Assembly (NCBI GenBank): GCA_015057205.1
Contig: SVEW01000067.1
Location: forward strand, 1-12,591
DNA length: 12,591 nucleotides
Direction: 5' to 3'
DNA from: Lachnospiraceae bacterium
Lineage (GTDB): Bacteria > Bacillota > Clostridia > Lachnospirales > Lachnospiraceae
The position numbers and the translations under genes are program-made. Shown here piece by piece: positions 1 through 5,502 of this stretch. Below the pieces are notes generated by a model. The model was not told where the DNA came from, searched no databases, and saw nothing but the letters and a program-made list of their open reading frames with translations. Each line of letters opens with the position of its first letter. Position 1 is the stretch's first letter.

Positions 1-63
1 TGCCGCTTTCTGCTCTTTATTTAAATGCGCCGTATACTGCGCTAAAAAATCCTGTTCCTTCAT
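1..63 (-). CDS. N-terminal fragment of a protein, possibly a UvrD/Rep-type helicase
   Basis: Only the first 21 codons are in the window; the rest lies beyond base 1. The ATG at 63 is preceded by AAGGGG (71-76) with 7 bases between, so the start is well supported. The visible peptide ends in LNKEQKAA. This resembles the 'LN.EQ.eAV' segment (Q-motif region) that opens superfamily 1 helicases such as UvrD/PcrA and AddA, just before the Walker A motif. The ATPase motifs themselves are not visible, so the function is a guess from one short motif. The gene begins 57 bases after the spoVAB stop on the same strand, and I see no clear terminator between them. It occupies the place where spoVAC would follow spoVAB in Bacillus. 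Confidence 0.55.
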   Translation of the reverse strand, partial: MKEQDFLAQYTAHLNKEQKAA

Positions 64-120
64 TGTATTTCCCCTTTGTCGCTTTTTTCATCATACACGA
101 AAAATGGGAAATTTGCACTA

Positions 121-531
121 CTAACCTGCAAAAAAAAAGCACAAACTACCAACCAATTTTCCCAGTGCCAGGCAAATTATGATTACGCCCATGCCACGCT
201 TGATATGAAAGCGGCGAAACATGATTGGAAATGCCTGCAAAACCTCCGCCAAAGCCATCAACAAACATCCGACATAGACACCCATAAAAAAACCGGCAAA
301 GGGAAGCAACCAACGCAACGCTGGTAATAAAAAGTTAAAAACAGATAATACGTTACCAAACAGGATTCCCAACATCGCTGTATTTTCAGCAAGCATGCTG
401 GCACGGGTTCCATTTGCTTTTGCCAAAAGCCGCGGGTAAATTCCAATGGCTGCAGCCAATGAAGCGGCTCCCACTGCAATGACCATTCCTGCACTTAATC
501 CCATAAACGCTAATGCAATTTTTTCAAACAT
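121..531 (-). CDS. spoVAB: Stage V sporulation protein AB (SpoVAB), membrane protein
   Basis: 136-residue, very hydrophobic protein starting MFEKIALAFMG, with about four membrane segments and few charged residues. Length (Bacillus SpoVAB is about 140 aa), composition and position directly behind spoVAA identify it. In Bacillus the SpoVA proteins sit in the inner spore membrane and take part in dipicolinic acid uptake during sporulation and release at germination; the specific role of SpoVAB is poorly known. The ATG at 531 is preferred over upstream in-frame starts because it lies just at the spoVAA end, overlapping its TGA by 8 bases, and has an AAGGGG-like site about 10 bases upstream. The longer reading would add 17 residues encoded inside spoVAA that do not look like a membrane-protein start. 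The stop is TAG. No spoVAC follows. Confidence 0.88.
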   Translation of the reverse strand: MFEKIALAFMGLSAGMVIAVGAASLAAAIGIYPRLLAKANGTRASMLAENTAMLGILFGNVLSVFNFLLPALRWLLPFAGFFMGVYVGCLLMALAEVLQAFPIMFRRFHIKRGMGVIIICLALGKLVGSLCFFFAG

Positions 532-1147
532 CCTTCGTTCGCCCCTTTCTTTCGCTGGTCGCCATGAACACCTGCTCCACATTTTGCTCGTATTGACGCA
601 TCTGCACCTGAATTGGCGTAGGATCGTGGGTCAGTTTTTTCTTTCCGACATGATTAAAAAATACCAGAATTCCAAGACAAACACCGACACTATAACTGAT
701 TTCCAAAATCGTAACCGGCGGTTTTGCCTGCCCGGTCAATTGCACATACAAGCGGTCGAAGGTGCTCCTAAGTCCAACATCCGTATGAAAGGACATCATG
801 GAAAAAGCGCCTCCAAAAAACAATACCATGCATACAAATGTCATTTTCAAAAAAGTCAAAACCGGATGGGGAGTTCGAGGTACATATTCTACAACCAACT
901 CGGAGGGCCCAAGTATTTGCAGATCTGCATCCGGGATTTTTTTAAGAATTTCACGCAAAATAAACAGCGCGGTAATGGCTGTTATCGGGTGGGTTTCTTT
1001 TGAAAAATCGAAAAGAACTATCTTCTTTGCTTTTTCGCCAATTGCTTTATTTTTACAAAAAACGGTTACAACATCCCCCACACAAACCACGGGATTGCGT
1101 ACCACCACGCCCTCTTTCGGGCAGAGGTAAATTGTCGGTTTTTCCAT
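524..1147 (-). CDS. spoVAA: Stage V sporulation protein AA (SpoVAA)
   Basis: 207-residue protein with a soluble N-terminal domain (about 1-93) and two membrane segments (about 96-119 and 149-166). Motifs I recall from Bacillus SpoVAA are present: SFHTDVGLRSTFDRLY after the first membrane segment, ISYSVGVCLGILVFFNH in the second, and a C-terminal DPTPIQVQMRQYE stretch. Family length is about 206 aa, so it is full length. SpoVAA belongs to the dipicolinic-acid transport system of the spore inner membrane. The ATG at 1147 is chosen: AGGAGG (1154-1159) lies 6 bases upstream, whereas the alternative in-frame TTG at 1153 abuts that site. spoVAB overlaps its end by 8 bases, implying translational coupling. 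Forespore sigma-G control is expected from Bacillus, but I could not place a convincing sigma-G promoter in the 150 bases upstream. Confidence 0.95.
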   Translation of the reverse strand: MEKPTIYLCPKEGVVVRNPVVCVGDVVTVFCKNKAIGEKAKKIVLFDFSKETHPITAITALFILREILKKIPDADLQILGPSELVVEYVPRTPHPVLTFLKMTFVCMVLFFGGAFSMMSFHTDVGLRSTFDRLYVQLTGQAKPPVTILEISYSVGVCLGILVFFNHVGKKKLTHDPTPIQVQMRQYEQNVEQVFMATSERKGRTKDV

Positions 1148-1153
1148 GTTCAA

Positions 1154-1159
1154 CCTCCT
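1154..1159 (-). promoter_or_regulatory. Ribosome binding site of spoVAA (decides the start)
   Basis: Perfect AGGAGG on the minus strand. It sits 6 bases before the ATG at 1147 and directly against the alternative TTG at 1153, so it supports the ATG. Confidence 0.8.
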
Positions 1160-1197
1160 AGTATTCTGGCCTTAGGTTACCCGAAAAAATCCATTTT

Positions 1198-1217
1198 ATG
1201 CAAAAAAATTATTGCAT
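1198..1217. promoter_or_regulatory. Perfect inverted repeat ATGCAA-N8-TTGCAT over the -35 region
   Basis: ATGCAA (1198-1203) and TTGCAT (1212-1217) are exact reverse complements separated by 8 A/T bases. The right arm is itself the -35 hexamer of the plus-strand promoter that follows, so a dimeric protein bound here would block or modulate it. The site also lies in the upstream region of the divergent spoVAA. The operator role is inference from position and symmetry. Confidence 0.45.
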
Positions 1218-1240
1218 AGATTGAAAAATGCTGTTATACT
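1212..1240 (+). promoter_or_regulatory. Sigma-A-type promoter of the nuclease-like gene
   Basis: TTGCAT (1212-1217), a 17-base spacer, then TATACT (1235-1240). Transcription would start near 1247, giving a leader of about 53 bases before the ATG at 1300. It is one of the best promoter matches in the window. It shows that this plus-strand gene has its own vegetative-type transcription signal. Confidence 0.75.
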
Positions 1241-1249
1241 AGGCGAGTC

Positions 1250-1270
1250 GTTGACTTTTCTTTCGTCAAC
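1250..1270 (+). promoter_or_regulatory. Inverted repeat GTTGAC-N9-GTCAAC in the leader
   Basis: Perfect 6-bp arms (1250-1255 and 1265-1270) around a pyrimidine-rich 9-base loop, beginning about 3 bases after the predicted transcription start. It could be an operator or a 5' stabilising hairpin in the mRNA. It stops 16 bases before the ribosome binding site, so it does not obviously hide it. Confidence 0.4.
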
Positions 1271-1286
1271 TAAAATCAATGAAATC

Positions 1287-1293
1287 AAAGGAG
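1287..1293 (+). promoter_or_regulatory. Ribosome binding site selecting the ATG at 1300
   Basis: AAAGGAG lies 6 bases before the ATG at 1300. An earlier in-frame ATG at 1279 lies upstream of this site and has no comparable purine-rich sequence of its own, so 1300 is the likely start. Confidence 0.7.
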
Positions 1294-1299
1294 TTATTC

Positions 1300-2079
1300 A
1301 TGGCAAATCTTAGTCGAATTGTTACCAATCAATTAGAACAGGTAATTCAGGAAAAGCAAATTTTAGAAAAGGAATTCAAGAAATTTCCACCCGGAAAACT
1401 ACTTGTTGCAAAGGACCGAAAGTGGAACAAATGGTATTGTTCTTTGGACGGCGAGAAAATTCTTATTCCCAAAAAGAATGTGGAGTATGCAAAGACGATG
1501 GCTAGGAAACGCTACGTAGATGCAAAGTTGAAAGATTTAAAGCAAGAGCAATTCGCTTGCGAAGCGTATCTTCGTTCCCATAATAAACCATCTGCAATCA
1601 CAAAATTTACGGAAAAAACCAGTCCATATTATCCATTAATTTTTTCTAACACATCCAAAGACGCCATTATGGAATGGTTTCATAATTCTTTTACCAACAA
1701 TCCGGAGTATCCGAATCAACGTATTTTTAAATCCAGTTCCGGCAACTATTTGCGTTCCAAGTCAGAAGTGCTGATTGACGAACTGCTTAGTCGCCATCAT
1801 CTTCTCTTTCATTACGAAGAGATTTTATCTTTTTCGGATGGCAGCTATTTCTATCCGGATTTCAAGATTTACAGTCCCAAATTAGGTCAATTTATTTATT
1901 GGGAGCATTTTGGAAAAATGGACGATCCCTATTATGCAGAAAAAACGTATCGCAAAATTAGCAAATATATCCAAAACGGATTTCTTCCTCAGAAAAATCT
2001 AATATTTACCTTTGAAACCAAGGACTCCCCGCTCGATTATGAATACGTGGAAATGCTAATTCAACAGTTTTTCCTATAG
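1300..2079 (+). CDS. Unnamed protein with PD-(D/E)XK / Vsr-like nuclease signature
   Basis: 259-residue soluble protein, the only plus-strand gene. The N-terminal part (about 1-95) begins with a charged helix (2-30), then a short segment PPGKLLVAKDRKWNKWYC (31-48) and a basic helical stretch (60-92). The C-terminal half has the spacing of a PD-(D/E)XK-type nuclease core: YLRSKSE with E156, then YPDF with D187, then YWEHFG with E202-H203. The usual final lysine is not at its canonical place, and E-H-x-G is closer to Vsr/DUF559-like variants (E-x-D-G). I recognise this as a recurring uncharacterised type in Clostridia, but substrate and role are unknown. By eye the gene is more AT-rich than its neighbours. 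It is transcribed against all other genes, has its own promoter, and ends 13 bases before a palindromic repeat array. This suggests an accessory insertion. Nuclease activity is inference. Confidence 0.8.
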   Translation: MANLSRIVTNQLEQVIQEKQILEKEFKKFPPGKLLVAKDRKWNKWYCSLDGEKILIPKKNVEYAKTMARKRYVDAKLKDLKQEQFACEAYLRSHNKPSAITKFTEKTSPYYPLIFSNTSKDAIMEWFHNSFTNNPEYPNQRIFKSSSGNYLRSKSEVLIDELLSRHHLLFHYEEILSFSDGSYFYPDFKIYSPKLGQFIYWEHFGKMDDPYYAEKTYRKISKYIQNGFLPQKNLIFTFETKDSPLDYEYVEMLIQQFFL

Positions 2080-2092
2080 TATGGGGGGGAAC

Positions 2093-2378
2093 TCGGTACA
2101 TAGAATTCCCAAATCCTATATACCTACAATGTTTGCCTTTTCATGGCATTTTTCGGTATATAGTTTTTCAGATTTCCATGTACCGAGGTTTTCTCGTATT
2201 TGGGGCAATTTCAACGGTACATACACTCGTGGAATCCTATATACCGAATCACGACCTTTTTTCCCGAAAATCAACGGTACCTTGGACTCCCAAATTCCAT
2301 ATACCGAGCGCACCTCCTCCTCTCCATCACATACATCAACTTCTCGGTATCTGGCTCCCCATAATTTTCATATACCGA
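2093..2378. repeat. Array of five palindromic 34-35-bp repeat units
   Basis: Units lie at 2093-2126, 2153-2186, 2214-2247, 2274-2307 and 2344-2378, starting 60, 61, 60 and 70 bases apart, with unrelated spacers of 26, 27, 26 and 36 bases. On the minus strand each unit starts with TCGGTATATrGrAwTT (unit 1 TAGGTATAT, unit 2 TCGGTACAT) and ends in TACCGA or TACCGT, so the ends pair as an inverted repeat of about 6-11 bp. Pairing is imperfect, and many changes become G.U pairs in a minus-strand RNA. Unit 1 can form a roughly 15-bp stem with a 4-base loop. Units 4 and 5 share a 17-base flank-plus-end (2298-2314 and 2369-2385, ending GAGCGCACC), and units 3 and 4 share TCAACGGTAC. The array fills the gap between the convergent nuclease-like and ABC-F genes. 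Function unknown. Confidence 0.85.
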
Positions 2379-2390
2379 GCGCACCCATAC

Positions 2391-2414
2391 AAAAAGGACC
2401 GGCAAAGCCGGCCC
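2391..2414 (-). terminator. Intrinsic terminator after the ABC-F gene
   Basis: On the minus strand an 8-bp GC-rich stem (2407-2414 with 2396-2403, one G.U pair) closes a 3-base loop and is followed by TTTTT (2395-2391). It begins only 4 bases after the ABC-F stop codon and ends the spoIIA/ABC-F transcript before the repeat array. Confidence 0.85.
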
Positions 2415-2418
2415 CATC

Positions 2419-3975
2419 TTACCACACCTTCGTGGTCCACTGGGTACAATCCCACACATCTGTCGCCAAACCGGTATAAAATTCCGGTTCATGGCAAACC
2501 ATAAGAATGCTTCCCTTATATTCCATTAATGCACGTTTCAATTCAGCCTTCGCATCCACATCCAAATGGTTCGTCGGCTCATCTAATACCAACAAATTGC
2601 TTGGGCGATTAATCAATTTACAAAGGCGAACCTTCGCCTGCTCACCACCGCTTAAAACACGAACCAGACTCTCAATGTGCTTGGTGGTCAAACCACACTT
2701 TGCAAGAGCAGAGCGCACCTCATACTGAGAATATGCAGGAAATTCTTTCCAGATTTCTTCAATACAAGTAGTCTCCACACTCTGATCCATTTCCTGTTCA
2801 AAATAGCCAATACTTAAGTAATCTCCAAGCTCCACTTCACCGGAAAGCGGTGGGTTAAGCCCTAGAATACTCTTCAAAAGCGTCGTCTTACCAATCCCAT
2901 TGGCGCCGGTAAGAACAATCTTCTGTCCCCGTTCCATCTCCAGATTCAGTGGAGAAGACAACGGTTCGTCATAGCCAATCACCAAATCCTTCGTGGTAAA
3001 CAAATACCTTCCCGGAGCCCGGTCCATCTGAAAATGAAATTCCGGCTTCGGCTTCTCTTTCGCAAGCTCAATGACATCCATCTTATCCAACTTCTTCTGG
3101 CGAGACATGGCCATATTACGCGTCGCCACTCGGGCTTTGTTTCTCGCAACAAAATCCTTCAAATCCGCAATTTCCTTCTGTTGCTTATTATATGCCGCCT
3201 CAAGCTGGGCCTTCTTCATCTCATAGACTTCCATAAATTTATCATAATCACCCACGTAGCGGTTCAATTCCCGATTATCCATATGATAAATCAAATTCAC
3301 CACTGCATTCAAAAATGGCACATCGTGGGAAATCAAAATAAAGGCATTCTCGTACTCATTCAGGTAACGCTTCAACCATACGATATGCTCCTCATCCAAA
3401 TAGTTAGTAGGCTCGTCCAAAAGCAAAATATCCGGTTTTTCCAAAAGCAATTTACCAAGCAACACCTTCGTTCGCTGGCCACCACTCAAATCCGTAACAT
3501 CCTTCTCAAGTCCCAGGTCAAGAAGCCCCAGCGCTCTGGCCACTTCTTCCACCTTCGCATCAATCATATAAAAATCATGCATGGTTAAGGAATCCTGAAT
3601 GGTTCCCAACTCCTCCATAGCAGCATCCATTTCCTCTTCCGGCAACTCGCCCAGACGATCACAAATCTCATTCATCCGTGCTTCCATCTCAAACAAAAAA
3701 TCAAAGGCAGACCGAAGCACATCACCAATGGTCATTCCCTTCTTAAGCACCGTATGCTGATCAAGGTACCCAACGCGAACATTCTTCGCCCATTCAATCG
3801 TACCTTCATCCGGCATCAGTTTCCCGGTGATAATATTCATAAACGTAGATTTGCCTTCGCCGTTGGCACCAACAAGTCCAATATGTTCCCCTTTCAGAAG
3901 CCGAAACGAAACATCCTCAAAAATCGCCCGGTCACCAAACCCATGGGTCAAATGTTCCACATTTAAAATACTCAT
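2419..3975 (-). CDS. yfmM: ABC-F family ATPase, YfmM-like
   Basis: 518-residue soluble protein with two ABC ATPase domains and no membrane segment. Domain 1 has Walker A GANGEGKST (36-44), signature LSGGQ (163-167), Walker B/DEPTN (187-191) and switch His217. A charged linker follows (about 240-310), including FVARNKARVATRNMAMSRQKK. Domain 2 has GANGIGKTT (357-365), LSGGE (441-445), DEPTN (465-469) and H495. The linker, length and C-terminal TTKVW ending match my memory of Bacillus YfmM (518 aa). ABC-F proteins act on the ribosome, some as antibiotic-protection factors and others in translation; the task of this subgroup is unclear, and no resistance role can be claimed. The ATG follows AGGAGG (3981-3986). 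The gene starts 34 bases after sigF, so it may be co-transcribed, and a candidate vegetative promoter overlaps the end of sigF. Confidence 0.93.
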   Translation of the reverse strand: MSILNVEHLTHGFGDRAIFEDVSFRLLKGEHIGLVGANGEGKSTFMNIITGKLMPDEGTIEWAKNVRVGYLDQHTVLKKGMTIGDVLRSAFDFLFEMEARMNEICDRLGELPEEEMDAAMEELGTIQDSLTMHDFYMIDAKVEEVARALGLLDLGLEKDVTDLSGGQRTKVLLGKLLLEKPDILLLDEPTNYLDEEHIVWLKRYLNEYENAFILISHDVPFLNAVVNLIYHMDNRELNRYVGDYDKFMEVYEMKKAQLEAAYNKQQKEIADLKDFVARNKARVATRNMAMSRQKKLDKMDVIELAKEKPKPEFHFQMDRAPGRYLFTTKDLVIGYDEPLSSPLNLEMERGQKIVLTGANGIGKTTLLKSILGLNPPLSGEVELGDYLSIGYFEQEMDQSVETTCIEEIWKEFPAYSQYEVRSALAKCGLTTKHIESLVRVLSGGEQAKVRLCKLINRPSNLLVLDEPTNHLDVDAKAELKRALMEYKGSILMVCHEPEFYTGLATDVWDCTQWTTKVW

Positions 3976-4001
3976 ACGTACCTCCTTACATAGCTTTTCC
4001 T

Positions 4002-4030
4002 AGTATACCCTATTCTAAGCAGCTCCGCAA
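4002..4030 (-). promoter_or_regulatory. Candidate sigma-A promoter of the ABC-F gene, inside the end of sigF
   Basis: On the minus strand TTGCGG (4030-4025), 17 bases, then TATACT (4007-4002), ending 26 bases before the ABC-F start. The -10 is strong and the -35 matches only TTG. It would allow growth-phase expression of this gene independently of the sporulation cluster. Confidence 0.45.
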
Positions 4031-4678
4031 GGACTTTAAGATTTTCTTTTCCATTCTGGAAACGGATACCTGACTGGTTCCAATGACTTCCGCCACCTTG
4101 CTCTGGGGCATATCCAGATAATAACGCATACCAATCAATCGACGTTCCGAAGGCGACAATGTTCCCAAACTAGCCGCCAAAAGTGCATGAGAAACAAGTT
4201 CCTCATCCCCCAACGTTTCCTCCACCTCCGGATAGGGCACGGTTTTCACAAAAACGCCTTGCGCCAGTGTAATCTCCTCAATCGACAACCCGGTATGCTC
4301 CGCAATTTCCGAAAGATTCGGTTCCCTTCCCCATTGCTTTTCAAAAGACTCCTGAAAAGAACGGATTTTCCATCCATTCTCCCGCAAGCTGCGCGACACC
4401 TTTACCACCCCATCATCCCGCAAAAACCGCCGGATTTCCCCCATAATCATAGGAACTGCATACGTAGAAAAGCGAAATCCACGTTCTTCATCAAATCCAC
4501 GAATAGCCTTCACCAATCCAATCATTCCAATCTGAATCAAATCCTCTGCCTCCTGTCCACGATGAAAAAAACGACTAGCCACATGTACCACCAGCCCTTC
4601 ATTTTCCTTCACCAGCTGTTCCATGGCCTCCTCATCGCCCAACCGCGCGCGATGAAAAAGCTCCATGTCCGCCCCCAT
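4010..4678 (-). CDS. sigF: Forespore RNA polymerase sigma factor SigF
   Basis: 222-residue sigma-70-family factor. Region 2 carries EDLIQIGMIGLVKAIRGFD (45-63, core binding) and FSTYAVPMIMGEIRRFLRD (70-88, -10 recognition and melting). Region 3 follows (about 89-142), and region 4 has the helix-turn-helix PQSKVAEVIGTSQVSVSRMEKKI (190-212) for -35 recognition. It is slightly shorter than Bacillus SigF, mainly in the linker before region 4. The identity rests on the operon, with spoIIAA and spoIIAB immediately upstream. The ATG at 4678 lies one base after the spoIIAB TGA (TGATATG), implying translational coupling; a second ATG at 4666 is possible. SigF directs early forespore transcription once SpoIIAB releases it. 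Confidence 0.96.
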   Translation of the reverse strand: MGADMELFHRARLGDEEAMEQLVKENEGLVVHVASRFFHRGQEAEDLIQIGMIGLVKAIRGFDEERGFRFSTYAVPMIMGEIRRFLRDDGVVKVSRSLRENGWKIRSFQESFEKQWGREPNLSEIAEHTGLSIEEITLAQGVFVKTVPYPEVEETLGDEELVSHALLAASLGTLSPSERRLIGMRYYLDMPQSKVAEVIGTSQVSVSRMEKKILKSLRSCLE

Positions 4679-4679
4679 A

Positions 4680-5123
4680 TCACACCTGCAAACCAATACT
4701 TCCAAATCTCTTTTTCATATGTACAACCGTTCCTTTTCCCACTACAGAATGCACCTTCACTTCATCCATAAAGGCTTCCATAAAAGTAAAACCCATTCCG
4801 GAACGCTCCAATTGTGGTTTCGTGGTAAAAAGCGGCTCCATCGCTTTTTCTACATCTTCCATCCCCACACCGTAATCAGCAACCTGCAAAAACAACTCTT
4901 GTCCGCGTTTTTCCAACGTCAGCTCAACCGGGCCGCCCAACTGTTCATACCCATGAATAATGCTGTTGGTCACAGCCTCGGACGTAGCCGTTTTCACGTC
5001 CTCCAATTCCTCCAATGTCGGGTTAAAGGCTACCGCAAAGGCACTTACCAAAAGCCTTGCCAGCCTCTCATTTTCCGAGATTCCCTCGAACTCCACTTTC
5101 ATATAATTATCCACGTCGCCCAT
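4680..5123 (-). CDS. spoIIAB: Anti-sigma F factor / serine kinase SpoIIAB
   Basis: 147-residue GHKL-type ATPase. The N box SEAVTNSIIHGY contains E49 and N53; the G1 box DYGVGM is at 83-88; the ATP-lid and G2 region PLFTTKPQLERSGMGF runs to about 112. This matches Bacillus SpoIIAB closely in motif order and length (about 146 aa). The protein binds and inhibits SigF with ATP, and phosphorylates SpoIIAA on a serine; unphosphorylated SpoIIAA breaks the SigF complex. The ATG at 5123 has AAGGAG five bases upstream; an in-frame GTG at 5129 lies too close to that site. The gap to spoIIAA is 12 bases and to sigF one base, which is the classic coupled arrangement that keeps the three proteins in balance. 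Confidence 0.97.
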   Translation of the reverse strand: MGDVDNYMKVEFEGISENERLARLLVSAFAVAFNPTLEELEDVKTATSEAVTNSIIHGYEQLGGPVELTLEKRGQELFLQVADYGVGMEDVEKAMEPLFTTKPQLERSGMGFTFMEAFMDEVKVHSVVGKGTVVHMKKRFGSIGLQV

Positions 5124-5135
5124 ACACACTCCTTT

Positions 5136-5441
5136 CTAACGAATCGTCAACACGCTAGGCAGTCCCGCCATGACAAAAATGCGTGCCACATTGTTCGTCA
5201 CCCCCACCGCTTCCACGCTTCCGTTACGTTTTCTCATTTTTTTCACCCGCCCAAGAACCATTCCTATCCCGGAACTATCCATAAAGCGTGTATCATGAAA
5301 GTCAAAAACAATTTTACGAATATCCCGCTCCTCAATCAGCACTTCCGTTTCACGCCGTATTTTATCCGCCGCGTGATGGTCTAATTCCTTTGGCACATAA
5401 ATAAGCAATAATTGATCTGTCACCTGATATTTTGCTTCCAT
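5136..5441 (-). CDS. spoIIAA: Anti-anti-sigma F factor SpoIIAA
   Basis: 101-residue STAS-domain protein. The key motif RFMDSSGIGMVLGR holds the phosphorylation site; by comparison with Ser58 of Bacillus SpoIIAA the target is Ser57, the second serine of DSSG. Unphosphorylated SpoIIAA binds SpoIIAB and frees SigF; it is phosphorylated by SpoIIAB and, in the known pathway, dephosphorylated by the membrane phosphatase SpoIIE, which is not in this window. The ATG at 5441 has GGGAGG (5451-5456) nine bases upstream plus an AAGGAG right next to it. The open frame extends 13 codons upstream, but those codons lie in the terminator hairpin and are not credible. The upstream terminator leaves hardly any room for a separate promoter. 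Confidence 0.95.
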   Translation of the reverse strand: MEAKYQVTDQLLLIYVPKELDHHAADKIRRETEVLIEERDIRKIVFDFHDTRFMDSSGIGMVLGRVKKMRKRNGSVEAVGVTNNVARIFVMAGLPSVLTIR

Positions 5442-5457
5442 ACTCCTTCGCCTCCCG

Positions 5458-5495
5458 AAAAAAAAGACAACCGGATACACACTCCGATTGTCTTT
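5458..5495 (-). terminator. Strong intrinsic terminator (or attenuator) between the TPR gene and spoIIAA
   Basis: On the minus strand a 13-bp stem (5495-5483 with 5475-5463, one G.U pair) closes a 7-base loop. The T run covers 5465-5458, five of those T lying beyond the stem. It starts 7 bases after the TPR stop and ends one base before the spoIIAA ribosome binding site, so any spoIIA transcript starting upstream must read through it. Confidence 0.85.
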
Positions 5496-5502
5496 CGTAA
5501 AA

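Noticed and set aside
64..120. Promoter or terminator between spoVAB and the helicase-like gene
   Set aside because: A TATGAT-like sequence exists but no acceptable -35, and no hairpin with a T run is present.
446..1003. 185-codon plus-strand open frame
   Set aside because: It lies antisense to spoVAA/spoVAB, has no ribosome binding site and no recognisable protein features; a shadow of the real genes.
1173..1202. Sigma-G promoter for spoVAA (TGCATA at 1202-1197, TAACCTA at 1179-1173, minus strand)
   Set aside because: The -35 is plausible and spacing is 17, but the -10 matches only about four of seven consensus bases; expected biologically, not demonstrable here.
2093..2378. CRISPR array
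   Set aside because: The 34-bp units with 26-36-bp spacers look like one, but the unit centres differ, only the ends are conserved, there is no leader, and no cas gene is in the window.
2116..2492. Coding sequence across the repeats (minus-strand peptides with recurring SVY...GI-like segments)
   Set aside because: The 60-bp period keeps the frame by chance for two or three units, but the frame is lost at the 70-bp step and by stops; no ribosome binding site, and the similarity reflects the DNA repeat.
4665..5384. 239-codon plus-strand open frame
   Set aside because: Antisense to spoIIAA and spoIIAB; His/Phe-rich composition typical of shadow frames.
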